Positions 15,480 to 21,849 of a stretch of DNA of 23,855 nt are shown here, piece after piece. Under the pieces are notes generated by a model. It did not search any database, was not told where the DNA came from, and worked only from the letters and a program-made list of their open reading frames with translations. The stretch is taken from the IMG/VR virus record IMGVR_UViG_3300049489_000248, positions 1 through 23,855 of that record; one strand, 5' to 3'. Numbering within the stretch: the first letter of the stretch is position 1; each line of letters opens with the position of its first letter. The position numbers were made by a program, and so were the translations under genes. Source of the DNA: a virus.

Positions 15480-16202
15480 TTGAATCACATTCACGAAACA
15501 GCAATCCTAAAAGGCCGCATACAACTCGGCGATAACAATCGGATCGGCGCATACACCGTCATTACAGGGCCAGTAACTATCGGCGATAACAATGATATAG
15601 GTTCGCACGTAGTTATTGGATCAGGACCAGAAGATAAAACATTCAACGAAACAAAATTCAACGATAAAGAAATCGTTATCGGTGACAACAATACGATTCG
15701 GGAATACACCGCGATTCAGAAACCAAGCGCAACAAACCTAACCAGTATCAATGATGATTGTTACATCATGCGGAACTGTCACATACCGCACGACGCACGC
15801 ATAGGAAGCGGTGTAACCATGAGTCCGTACGCAACACTCGGTGGGCACACAATCGTACAGAATAACGTTACCATCGGCATAGCAGCTTGCACGCACCAAT
15901 TCACCGTCCTGGGCGAAGGATGCATGATAGCAATGAACGCAACGGTAACAAAAAACATTCCACCATTCACGACATTCATTCCAGGTAAACCATTGAAAAT
16001 AAACACCGTTGGATTACAACGTAACGGATTAGACGAAATCGCAGACGATCTGCAGCATTGGTTACAAACCAGTGAATATCCAGAAATGTTTGACTACCTA
16101 TTGTGGGATGCGCCGAAAGAATGGGAGGCGTTGCATGTGGAAAGTGGGCGACAAAAAATGGTTATGGAAAACGATTCTGCTAATCGTCGAGGTCTTGCAT
16201 GA
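15480..16202 (+). CDS. LpxA-like acyltransferase (left-handed beta-helix)
   Basis: A 240-residue hexapeptide-repeat protein with the LpxA plan. IHETAILKGRIQLGDNNRIG leads into IGSHVVIGSGPEDK, then EIVIGDNNTIREYTAI. HIPHDARIG and YATLGGHTIV follow, then CTHQFTVLGEG. The LpxA catalytic His (GGH, H123) and the second His (THQF, H139) are both present. The ending ...NTVGLQRNGLDEIADDL matches the LpxA C-terminus, but the last ~50 residues differ. LpxA normally acylates UDP-GlcNAc (or the 3-amino sugar) using acyl-ACP; the phage substrate is unknown. Start is TTG at 15480 behind a hairpin-sequestered GAGGGGG. Its TGA overlaps the start of a sugar dehydrogenase, so the two are probably partners. Confidence 0.85.
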   Translation: MNHIHETAILKGRIQLGDNNRIGAYTVITGPVTIGDNNDIGSHVVIGSGPEDKTFNETKFNDKEIVIGDNNTIREYTAIQKPSATNLTSINDDCYIMRNCHIPHDARIGSGVTMSPYATLGGHTIVQNNVTIGIAACTHQFTVLGEGCMIAMNATVTKNIPPFTTFIPGKPLKINTVGLQRNGLDEIADDLQHWLQTSEYPEMFDYLLWDAPKEWEALHVESGRQKMVMENDSANRRGLA

Positions 16203-17131
16203 GATTCATCATAATTGGCGCGGGATTCATGGGGCATAACCATGCCAGGGTTATAGCGAATAATCCTAAAGCGGAACTTGTCGGTATCATCGATATTGAT
16301 CGACCAGCTGCAGAATCACTCGCAGCATTGTATGACACGCAGGCTTGCAATAGCGTGACGTTTGCACCGAAAGCGGATGCCGTGATTATTGCGTCGCCGA
16401 CAATGCATCACCATGCGCACGCTTATGATTGCATGAAAAAAGGTTTGCACGTACTTGTTGAAAAACCGATAGCGGAATCAGTAGCTAAAGCCCGGTCTTT
16501 GGTTGATCTTGCAAAACGAACTGGATTGACGCTCGCAACAGGGCATGTTGAACGTCATAATCCTGCGTTCCAACAAGCAGCAGCATTGACGAGTAAACCG
16601 GTTTTCATTACAGCAGATCGTTTATCTCCGCATCCGCAAAGAATCAAAGACGGCGTAATCCTGGACATGATGATCCACGATATAGACATAGTCATGGCAA
16701 TTATGAAAGACCATGAAATCGATGACGTATCAGCAAGAAAAACATATGGATTGAGTAATACAGAAGATATCGCCGTTGCAGCTTTATCGTTTGATAATGG
16801 CACAATCGTGAGTCTAACCGCGAGCCGCTTATCGCAGGGCAAAACCAGGCAACTGGAAATTGTGGAGCTGGATCGAACCATTAGCGTCGACTTACTACGA
16901 CAAAACGTCAGCGTGTACAGCGCAGGGAAAACGGAACTCGCGAACGGATTGCAACAAACCGGATTGTTAGAAATACCTTATGCAACGATTAGTGGTGGCG
17001 AACCGTTGGCAATACAGCTTGAAGATTTCATACAAGCCATTCAGCATCAACGTCAGCCAATGGTCACCGGTGAGCATGGATTGCAAGCATTGAAGGTTTG
17101 TAAAGAAATCGACCGCGCTTGCACTATCTAA
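16199..17131 (+). CDS. Gfo/Idh/MocA-family nucleotide-sugar dehydrogenase (GnnA/WbpB-like)
   Basis: A 310-residue NAD(P)-dependent oxidoreductase. The Rossmann motif is IIIGAGFMGHNHARV (residues ~4-18), with the family signature VEKPIAES (87-94). Substrate-domain motifs follow: TGHVERHNPAF (114-124) and ILDMMIHDIDIVM, where H160 is the likely catalytic or binding His. The later TASRLSQGKTRQLEI fits sugar dehydrogenases that oxidise UDP-GlcNAc-type sugars at C3 (GnnA, WbpB/WlbA). In Acidithiobacillus gnnA lies beside lpxA and makes the 3-amino sugar that LpxA acylates. The same pairing here suggests a related reaction, but no aminotransferase is in the window. Overlaps the LpxA-like gene as ATGA. 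Confidence 0.86.
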   Translation: MRFIIIGAGFMGHNHARVIANNPKAELVGIIDIDRPAAESLAALYDTQACNSVTFAPKADAVIIASPTMHHHAHAYDCMKKGLHVLVEKPIAESVAKARSLVDLAKRTGLTLATGHVERHNPAFQQAAALTSKPVFITADRLSPHPQRIKDGVILDMMIHDIDIVMAIMKDHEIDDVSARKTYGLSNTEDIAVAALSFDNGTIVSLTASRLSQGKTRQLEIVELDRTISVDLLRQNVSVYSAGKTELANGLQQTGLLEIPYATISGGEPLAIQLEDFIQAIQHQRQPMVTGEHGLQALKVCKEIDRACTI

Positions 17132-17159
17132 AAACAGATTGATTGGCGCGGTAGTTTGT
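17132..17159 (+). promoter_or_regulatory. Pre-start motif, copy 3 (TGGCGCGGTA)
   Basis: A 28-nt gap with 12 nt after the TAA, then TGGCGCGGTA (17144-17153), then 6 nt to ATG 17160. This is the same geometry as copy 1. Bases 17143-17154 read TTG-GCG-CGG-TAG, again a start-stop mini-frame ending 5 nt before the true start. No Shine-Dalgarno is visible. Confidence 0.55.
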
Positions 17160-17423
17160 ATGTATCCGGATGTTACTAAAGCCCAGCTCATTGCAATAGT
17201 TCAAGCTGTTATTGGCGTAGCCGTCGCATTCGGCGCGAACGTTACGCCAGAACAATCATTGGCACTAATAGTCTGTGCTAGTGCTGTCGCGGCGGTGCTG
17301 ATAAAGAGTGATAGTAATCTTCGATCTGCAAGGAATTTTGGAAGGCAGAATCTCGCGGAACCTGTAGGCTTTGAAGAATCAATACCAACAGACGAGCATG
17401 GCGAGGATGGGGAACCAGCATAA
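17160..17423 (+). CDS. Holin-like small membrane protein
   Basis: An 87-residue protein with two hydrophobic segments, AQLIAIVQAVIGVAVAFGA and SLALIVCASAVAAVLI, joined by a short NVTPEQ turn. A charged acidic tail follows (DEHGEDGEPA). Two helices, small size and position directly before the endolysin fit a holin that opens the cell membrane for lysis. I use ATG 17160; an upstream in-frame TTG (17139) would run through the repeated pre-start motif and is unlikely. The stop overlaps the endolysin start (TAATG). Confidence 0.72.
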   Translation: MYPDVTKAQLIAIVQAVIGVAVAFGANVTPEQSLALIVCASAVAAVLIKSDSNLRSARNFGRQNLAEPVGFEESIPTDEHGEDGEPA

Positions 17424-17893
17424 TGCGAAAACCAAGATACGGATTATACGGCGCGGTAGGACCAGCTCGAGGTTTTACTTGGAACGAGGTACGCTGCACG
17501 GATGGCACGCTTGATTTATCACTAACCATGCGGAGGCGTTACAGGAAGCAAGCTCGGAATCTAAACAGGTTACGAAAAGCTGTAGCCAAAAAGTATGGTC
17601 TACTACAACCATATACGCAGGTTTCGATCATCGTAAATAGTTGGTACAGATCGCCAAATTTCAATGCGAGTATTGGCGGTGCAAAGTTTTCACAGCACGT
17701 CCAAGGTAGAGCTACAGATCTAAATATCGTCGTAACTACGCGTAGTGGGAAACGCGTACGATTATCACCCGGCGAGGTAGCGGAAATCGCTGGTCGGTCT
17801 GTACCAGCTTTCACGTTGGGCGGTATTGGAACGTATCCAGGGTTTTGTCATGTGGATCATCGTCCGAATGGTCCTGCAAGGTGGCACGGCTAA
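17423..17893 (+). CDS. Endolysin, M15-type zinc carboxypeptidase
   Basis: A 156-residue peptidoglycan peptidase. The M15 core is clear: VNSWYRSPNFNASIGGAKFS, then QHVQGRATDLN, with zinc ligands H92 and D99. GGIGTYPGFCHVDHRP supplies H143, the third ligand, and the ARWHG end is typical. It would cut peptide stems of the cell wall. There is no signal peptide and no separate wall-binding domain, so export through the holin is expected. The first ~55 residues are basic and family-specific. It overlaps the holin-like gene by one base. Confidence 0.9.
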   Translation: MRKPRYGLYGAVGPARGFTWNEVRCTDGTLDLSLTMRRRYRKQARNLNRLRKAVAKKYGLLQPYTQVSIIVNSWYRSPNFNASIGGAKFSQHVQGRATDLNIVVTTRSGKRVRLSPGEVAEIAGRSVPAFTLGGIGTYPGFCHVDHRPNGPARWHG

Positions 17894-17895
17894 AC

Positions 17896-18165
17896 ATGGT
17901 GGAGTCGATGCAGATGCTTGCACTAATGGGTGCTGGAGCTGCAGGCGCACTAATGCTATTCAAAGTAGTGTGCGGCGCGTACCGACTAGCAAAGCGAGTG
18001 GAAGCTGTGCATGATGCTGTGCTAACCGAGTTACTACCGAATGGTGGTAGCACTTTGGTTGATCGAGTGGGCGCGTTAGAACGCGATTTCGGTGAGTATC
18101 GCGACGATCAGGATCATCGCTGGATCTTGATACAAAACCGATTAGGCCTAAACACTAAAGAATAG
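17896..18165 (+). CDS. One-helix membrane protein after the endolysin
   Basis: About 89 residues: one membrane helix near the start (MLALMGAGAAGALMLFKVVC), then a coiled-coil-like part (YRLAKRVEAVHDAVLTELLP, NGGSTLVDRVGALERDFGEY). The ELLPNGGSTL stretch recalls small membrane proteins found near lysis genes of actinobacteriophages. It may be a second holin or a spanin-like helper; no lipobox or clear spanin feature is seen. I take ATG 17896, two nt after the endolysin stop; ATG 17908 or 17914 after GGTGGAG are also possible. Last gene of the plus-strand block. Confidence 0.68.
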   Translation: MVESMQMLALMGAGAAGALMLFKVVCGAYRLAKRVEAVHDAVLTELLPNGGSTLVDRVGALERDFGEYRDDQDHRWILIQNRLGLNTKE

Positions 18166-18214
18166 TGGACAAAAACTGGTAATCACCGCAGATAGTCCTA
18201 TATGCACGAACAGA

Positions 18215-18254
18215 AATACGAAAACACTATTTTCATAATTCGAATTTTCGTATT
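18215..18254. terminator. Inverted repeat at the convergent gene junction
   Basis: Plus- and minus-strand gene blocks meet between 18165 and 18233. AATACGAAAA (18215-18224) and TTTTCGTATT (18245-18254) are perfect 10-bp arms with a 20-nt loop that itself overlaps the palindrome AATTCGAATT (18237-18246). The position suits a two-way terminator, but the stem is A-T rich and not followed by a clean T-tract on either strand. One arm lies in the end of the minus-strand gene. Confidence 0.4.
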
Positions 18255-18427
18255 CGGATTACATCGTTGATGGCGGCGGTGAAAGTACTAGCTGTTAGAA
18301 CCGAATCAGCACCTATCCAATAGTTAGTGGTTGGTAGGGGTTTGAGTGGTGTGTCGCACCATGCGCAGGTGTTGTTGAAGCGTGGCAGGGTTTCTGCCTC
18401 GCAACCAGAACAATACAAAGTAGTCAT
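18233..18427 (-). CDS. Small zinc-ribbon protein
   Basis: A 64-residue protein with two CxxC pairs near the start (LYCSGCE and CAWCD, ten residues apart), predicting a zinc ribbon. A short hydrophobic-polar tail ends IRIRKFEL. Function unknown; phages often carry such small ribbons near DNA-metabolism genes. Its ATG overlaps the stop of the methyltransferase gene (TAATG on the minus strand), so it is the last gene of that operon. Confidence 0.65.
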   Translation of the reverse strand: MTTLYCSGCEAETLPRFNNTCAWCDTPLKPLPTTNYWIGADSVLTASTFTAAINDVIRIRKFEL

Positions 18428-19305
18428 TATTGGATATCCAATAATGTTGGAGTAGTAATTTCTTCCTCAACAATACGGAGATTATCAACCGCCGTGCGCC
18501 AATACGACGGTTTCAACTCAATCCCCATAAAAGCGCGTCCATGCCGAATCGATTCCACGCCTTCGCTACCAATGCCCGCGAACGGACTCAATACTATTTC
18601 ACCGCGATTGCTCCACAATCGAACAGCGCGTTCAATCAAATCCAGTTGCAGCGGGCAGATGTGCCGCTCGTCTTTATCATCGCGACCGCTTCGCGCATTC
18701 AACGTGTTAGTTTCACGAACGCTATACCAAACGGGGCGTGCCCATTCAATCCAAGTTTCATTATCAACATCCGTATCAATCGGCACAGTATTATCACCCG
18801 GTTTACGAAAGAGCATCAAATAATCGGCGAGTGCTGGACGCGACTTAGCACTATCCTTATGCAAAGTAGTAAACATCAACGCTTGGCTTTTCGTACGTAT
18901 CGCCTGAGCTTGAGGACATTTATCAATCGTTACTTCGCCATGAAAAATCCAACCAGCATCCATATGAGCTTTGATTATTTCGCCTCGAAAATCGCGTAAA
19001 CCAATCACGCCATGAGTAGCTTTAGTAGTAGACAACTGTTGGCAATGAACCGCAGACAATCGACCAGGCATCGTAACACGTAACACTTCTCGAATAATAA
19101 ATGCGTAATGATCGAAGAATTCTTCAACACCACTACTGTTACCAAGATCACGAGGACTATCCGAATAAGTGTATAGATTAGCGAATGGTGGACTGTACAC
19201 CGATAAACCAACTGAATCTGTTTCTATTTCGCCTAATCGTTCGCAGCTATCGCCGAGCATCAAAGTCCACGATTCGCCATTCTCTATTGCTGTTTGATAC
19301 GACAT
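18427..19305 (-). CDS. DNA methyltransferase (N6-adenine/N4-cytosine type)
   Basis: A 292-residue DNA amino-methyltransferase. The catalytic motif IV is SPPF (residues 38-41) near the N-terminus. The AdoMet-binding motif I is LSPFAGIGSEG (239-249) near the C-terminus, followed by FMGIELKPSYWRTAV. This is the permuted (beta-class) order. The usual motif I Asp is Ser (LSPF rather than DPF), a form I associate with phage enzymes. SPPF is closer to N4-cytosine enzymes, but the target base cannot be decided by eye. No restriction enzyme is next to it, so it may protect phage DNA or act with the neighbouring helicase. GGAGG lies 8 nt before its ATG, inside the helicase gene's end. Confidence 0.87.
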   Translation of the reverse strand: MSYQTAIENGESWTLMLGDSCERLGEIETDSVGLSVYSPPFANLYTYSDSPRDLGNSSGVEEFFDHYAFIIREVLRVTMPGRLSAVHCQQLSTTKATHGVIGLRDFRGEIIKAHMDAGWIFHGEVTIDKCPQAQAIRTKSQALMFTTLHKDSAKSRPALADYLMLFRKPGDNTVPIDTDVDNETWIEWARPVWYSVRETNTLNARSGRDDKDERHICPLQLDLIERAVRLWSNRGEIVLSPFAGIGSEGVESIRHGRAFMGIELKPSYWRTAVDNLRIVEEEITTPTLLDIQ

Positions 19306-20621
19306 CCTATTACCTCCGCTGATTGATTGGTTACTGTTTGATATTTTACAAGTAGCTCTGTAGATTCATTTGTATTGCGTTCTTTACGAGCAACATTCAA
19401 CGCAATTTGTTGCTCTAATTCACTAACAATAATATGCACATTCACAGGCATCGATTGACCATAACGGTAGCATCGTCTAATGCTTTGATAATACGATTCG
19501 TAACTATCGCCGATTCCTACGAACGCCATATTATGAGCGTTCTGGAAATTCATACCGAATCCAGCAATCGAAGGTTTCGTAATAAGAACGCGAATGTTAC
19601 CATCCTGGAATGCTTCTAACGCTTCGGCTTTCGCGTCCGGTGTCCAATCGCCTTTGACATTCACAGAATCAGCAACGCGTTTTGCAAGGGTGTCTGCTTC
19701 ATCGTTTAGACCTGTCCATAATATCCATTGGTCACTAGTATTTGATGTTAATTCAACCGCTCGATCTACTCGCGCATCCAATGTGGCGCGACGAACTTGA
19801 GCGCGTCCACCGACGCCACCTAGATCGGTAGCAAACAATTGGCCATCAGGTTGAATATCAACATCAACAATCTGCGGAATAACATTCAAATCAGGTAACA
19901 AATAATCGTCTGCTGGATACCCTAGATCAGCGGGTGTTCTAACCGCTACGCTCCATTGCGCCATCCATTTATACATCGGATGCTTCGCATGACCTTTTAC
20001 ACGGTAACCACCGCCGTCGCTTTTATTATCCATATCAGTTATGAAATACGCGCCGAGCATATCTTGACGCGTACTAACACCTAGATATTCTGCATGATTA
20101 GTGATTTCTGATACATCATTCGGAGCAGGCGTAGCGGTACACGCCAGTCGATAATTATTATTCCTGAATTTAGTAATGATCTGTGTACGCGTTTTACCGA
20201 CATAGTTTTTCAGAATACTTGACTCGTCCAGAACGATAACATCAAATCTATTCGCATCGATCTTATCCAGCATTTCATAATTCGTGACATACATTCCGCC
20301 GTTACCATCCGGTGTTTCACGAACGTACTGTAAATCGATATCAATCTTGCGAGCTTCCCTAACAGTTTGACGAGCGACACTCAATGGTGCAACAATCAAC
20401 GCTCCCTGATCGTGCATCAGCCTCGCATATTCTAGTTGCATGAATGTTTTTCCGAGTCCACAATCGGCGAATAATGCAGCGCGTCCACGATGACAAGCCC
20501 ATTTCACGATGTCTTTTTGCCACTCATGCAACATCGGATGCACATTATTATTATTAATATCTAATCCGTTAGGTTGAATACGTTTTGATTTAGATAGCAA
20601 AAAATCTTGATACGAAGTCAT
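19284..20621 (-). CDS. SNF2-like DEAD/DEAH helicase
   Basis: A 445-residue superfamily 2 ATPase. HEWQKDIVKWAC (Q-motif-like) precedes motif I ADCGLGKT (residues 52-59), then LIVAPLS (Ia). Motif II is LDESSILKN (DESS, 132-135) and motif III TATPAPND (162-169). The C-terminal lobe includes QWILWTGLNDEAD, LITKPSIAGFGMNFQ and motif VI SIRRCYRYGQ. Residues such as GFGMNFQ and RxxRxGQ are typical of SNF2-like phage helicases. It likely remodels or unwinds DNA in replication or recombination. It overlaps the zinc-ribbon gene before it (ATGA) and the methyltransferase after it (22 nt). Confidence 0.88.
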   Translation of the reverse strand: MTSYQDFLLSKSKRIQPNGLDINNNNVHPMLHEWQKDIVKWACHRGRAALFADCGLGKTFMQLEYARLMHDQGALIVAPLSVARQTVREARKIDIDLQYVRETPDGNGGMYVTNYEMLDKIDANRFDVIVLDESSILKNYVGKTRTQIITKFRNNNYRLACTATPAPNDVSEITNHAEYLGVSTRQDMLGAYFITDMDNKSDGGGYRVKGHAKHPMYKWMAQWSVAVRTPADLGYPADDYLLPDLNVIPQIVDVDIQPDGQLFATDLGGVGGRAQVRRATLDARVDRAVELTSNTSDQWILWTGLNDEADTLAKRVADSVNVKGDWTPDAKAEALEAFQDGNIRVLITKPSIAGFGMNFQNAHNMAFVGIGDSYESYYQSIRRCYRYGQSMPVNVHIIVSELEQQIALNVARKERNTNESTELLVKYQTVTNQSAEVIGCRIKQQ

Positions 20622-20908
20622 ACGAGCTCCAATCCTGGGCCTTTATTACCAACTCGAGTAGCACAAACTAAACCACTGTCGCTGTCGATAACGCGCACGC
20701 AGGTACCTTCAATTGCACGATTAGAAATATAGTTGTAACAATTCATCGCTTTATCGAGGGTTAGAAACCTAAAAACCGGATTCCTATCATCAACATATAT
20801 GGTAAAGATTCGTGGTAGTTGATTCTTTTCGTTAGTGCATTTAGTGCATAAGTTGAATTCGTTTTCTTTGAGCATGCAGCGGCACGCCCAGCATTCAAAC
20901 CAAGTCAT
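20618..20908 (-). CDS. Zinc-ribbon protein of unknown function
   Basis: A 96-residue protein. Two Cys pairs near the start (WACRC and LCTKC) predict a zinc ribbon; the rest (FTIYVDDRNPVFRFLTLDKA, then TCVRVIDSDSGLV) looks like a small beta-alpha domain. No family is recognised. The frame is open farther upstream, overlapping ssb, but I choose the ATG at 20908 because AAAGGA lies 8 nt before it and upstream residues look like non-coding shadow. Its stop overlaps the helicase start (ATGA), so the two are coupled. Confidence 0.68.
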   Translation of the reverse strand: MTWFECWACRCMLKENEFNLCTKCTNEKNQLPRIFTIYVDDRNPVFRFLTLDKAMNCYNYISNRAIEGTCVRVIDSDSGLVCATRVGNKGPGLELV

Positions 20909-20921
20909 TGTTATGTATCCT

Positions 20922-21332
20922 TTAGAATGGGACGTTATCGTCCGGATTGACAGAATTACTTGACGTTCCATCGAAAACTTGAGCGGCAAGCGTATCCGAA
21001 GCCGAAACCGGTACGTTCGGCGGAACACCATCAGCAGCACTCAAAAACGTACACCTACCTACAACCACTTCAACCACGCTACGTTTATCCCCAGCGTCAG
21101 TTGTCCACGATCTTTGTTGCAACCGACCTTCAACCGCGATCTTACGACCTTTCTTGCAATACAATGCAATGACTTCCCCGGTTTTATCCCACGCAATACA
21201 GTTGAAAAAATCGGTTTGATTCTTCGCGTAACCGTTTACAGCTAGTCGAAAGTTTGTAACATTCTTACCCGTGTTGGTTGCCCGCACTTCGGGATCGCTT
21301 GCGAGATTACCAATTAGTATGACTACATTCAT
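20922..21332 (-). CDS. ssb: Single-stranded DNA-binding protein
   Basis: A 136-residue SSB. It opens MNVVILIGNLASDPEVRATN, a standard OB-fold beginning. The core continues with VTNFRLAVNGYAKNQTDFFN, IAWDKTGEVIALYCKKGRK and AVEGRLQQRSW. The tail is short and ends DDNVPF, the acidic tip by which SSB recruits partner proteins. I start at ATG 21332 (GGAG upstream) rather than the longer frame, because the first 13 extra residues do not fit SSB. Neighbours (Sak4-like ATPase, RusA) suggest a recombination set. A good promoter lies 30-60 nt upstream. Confidence 0.93.
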   Translation of the reverse strand: MNVVILIGNLASDPEVRATNTGKNVTNFRLAVNGYAKNQTDFFNCIAWDKTGEVIALYCKKGRKIAVEGRLQQRSWTTDAGDKRSVVEVVVGRCTFLSAADGVPPNVPVSASDTLAAQVFDGTSSNSVNPDDNVPF

Positions 21333-21369
21333 CGTGTCAGTGTCTCCATTCAGTCGCTTTACAAACAGC

Positions 21370-21399
21370 ATTATAACAGATCGTGCTACTTGTCTGCAA
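21370..21399 (-). promoter_or_regulatory. Sigma-70-like promoter for ssb (minus strand)
   Basis: On the minus strand TGT-TATAAT (extended -10; TATAAT at 21375-21370) is preceded after 18 nt by TTGCAG (21399-21394) as a -35. Transcription would start near 21363 and run into ssb, whose ATG is at 21332. This is the best promoter match seen in the window. Confidence 0.55.
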
Positions 21400-21739
21400 G
21401 GGTAATGCGGGTAAACGATTTCCTACTTGAAATCGTATCCACCTTGAGCGTCATACAATGCGGAGAATCGTCGCGTAATAACCCGACGCGAACCATAGCA
21501 TCCAAAGGCACTTTGCAAAGCGCATGCGCGTTATCAGTGTCCGATACGGGACCAGGACGATGAAACGTAATCGTGACTTCGCGCAAGCCGGTTACAGCCT
21601 GTTTAGGGATTTTCTTTGATAAAGCTATCCAGCCGATGTATTCGGTCCACTGTTTTTTAGCGCGACTAATAACCGTCCAATGCGATCTACCTGGACGCGG
21701 CGGTGGAGGTCCGTCAATAATAATTTCGTACTCACTCAC
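21386..21739 (-). CDS. rusA: RusA-type Holliday junction resolvase
   Basis: A 117-residue nuclease. It begins EIIIDGPPPPRPGRSHW, the usual RusA opening, and has the catalytic acidic motif SDTDNAHALCKVPLDAMV (D67, D69, D80) with GLLRDDSPHCM (D90, D91) after it. It would cut four-way junctions or branched DNA before packaging. Start is GTG at 21739. The upstream 110 nt are unusual and may contain regulatory structure. It belongs to the recombination module with the Sak4-like ATPase and SSB. Confidence 0.85.
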   Translation of the reverse strand: MSEYEIIIDGPPPPRPGRSHWTVISRAKKQWTEYIGWIALSKKIPKQAVTGLREVTITFHRPGPVSDTDNAHALCKVPLDAMVRVGLLRDDSPHCMTLKVDTISSRKSFTRITLADK

Positions 21740-21849
21740 GGTGTAAAATTCCCTACGGTTTGTTATACTTGGTTTGTCCGATTGCTGGGGGCAGTCGATA
21801 CGAGGGCATGCCCGTCAGGTGAGTGGTCGCACTTGGCGGGCATAAATAA
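21740..21849. other. Structured 110-nt intergenic region
   Basis: No gene is seen between the Sak4-like stop and the resolvase start. The region contains the palindrome GGGCATGCCC (21804-21813). A hairpin pairs ATGCCCG (21808-21814) with CGGGCAT (21837-21843) and has an inner AGTG/CACT stem (21822-21833). The two share bases, so they could be alternative folds. On the plus strand TGTTATACT (21761-21769) is an extended -10-like sequence; on the minus strand TATAAC is weaker. It could be an operator, a processing site or a small RNA. Confidence 0.4.

Noticed and set aside
15480-16202. LpxA homology as proof of a Gram-negative host
   Set aside because: LpxA-like folds are also used on other sugars, and the head, tail and lysis genes look more like actinobacteriophages, so the host stays open.
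17139-17159. TTG start for the holin-like gene
   Set aside because: It would begin inside the repeated pre-start motif; ATG 17160 keeps the same geometry as the other two copies.
18166-18232. A small gene in the convergent gap
   Set aside because: Only 67 nt and no open frame with a start and ribosome site.
21776-21845. A tRNA in the structured gap
   Set aside because: No cloverleaf with matching acceptor stem, anticodon arm and T-loop can be drawn on either strand.
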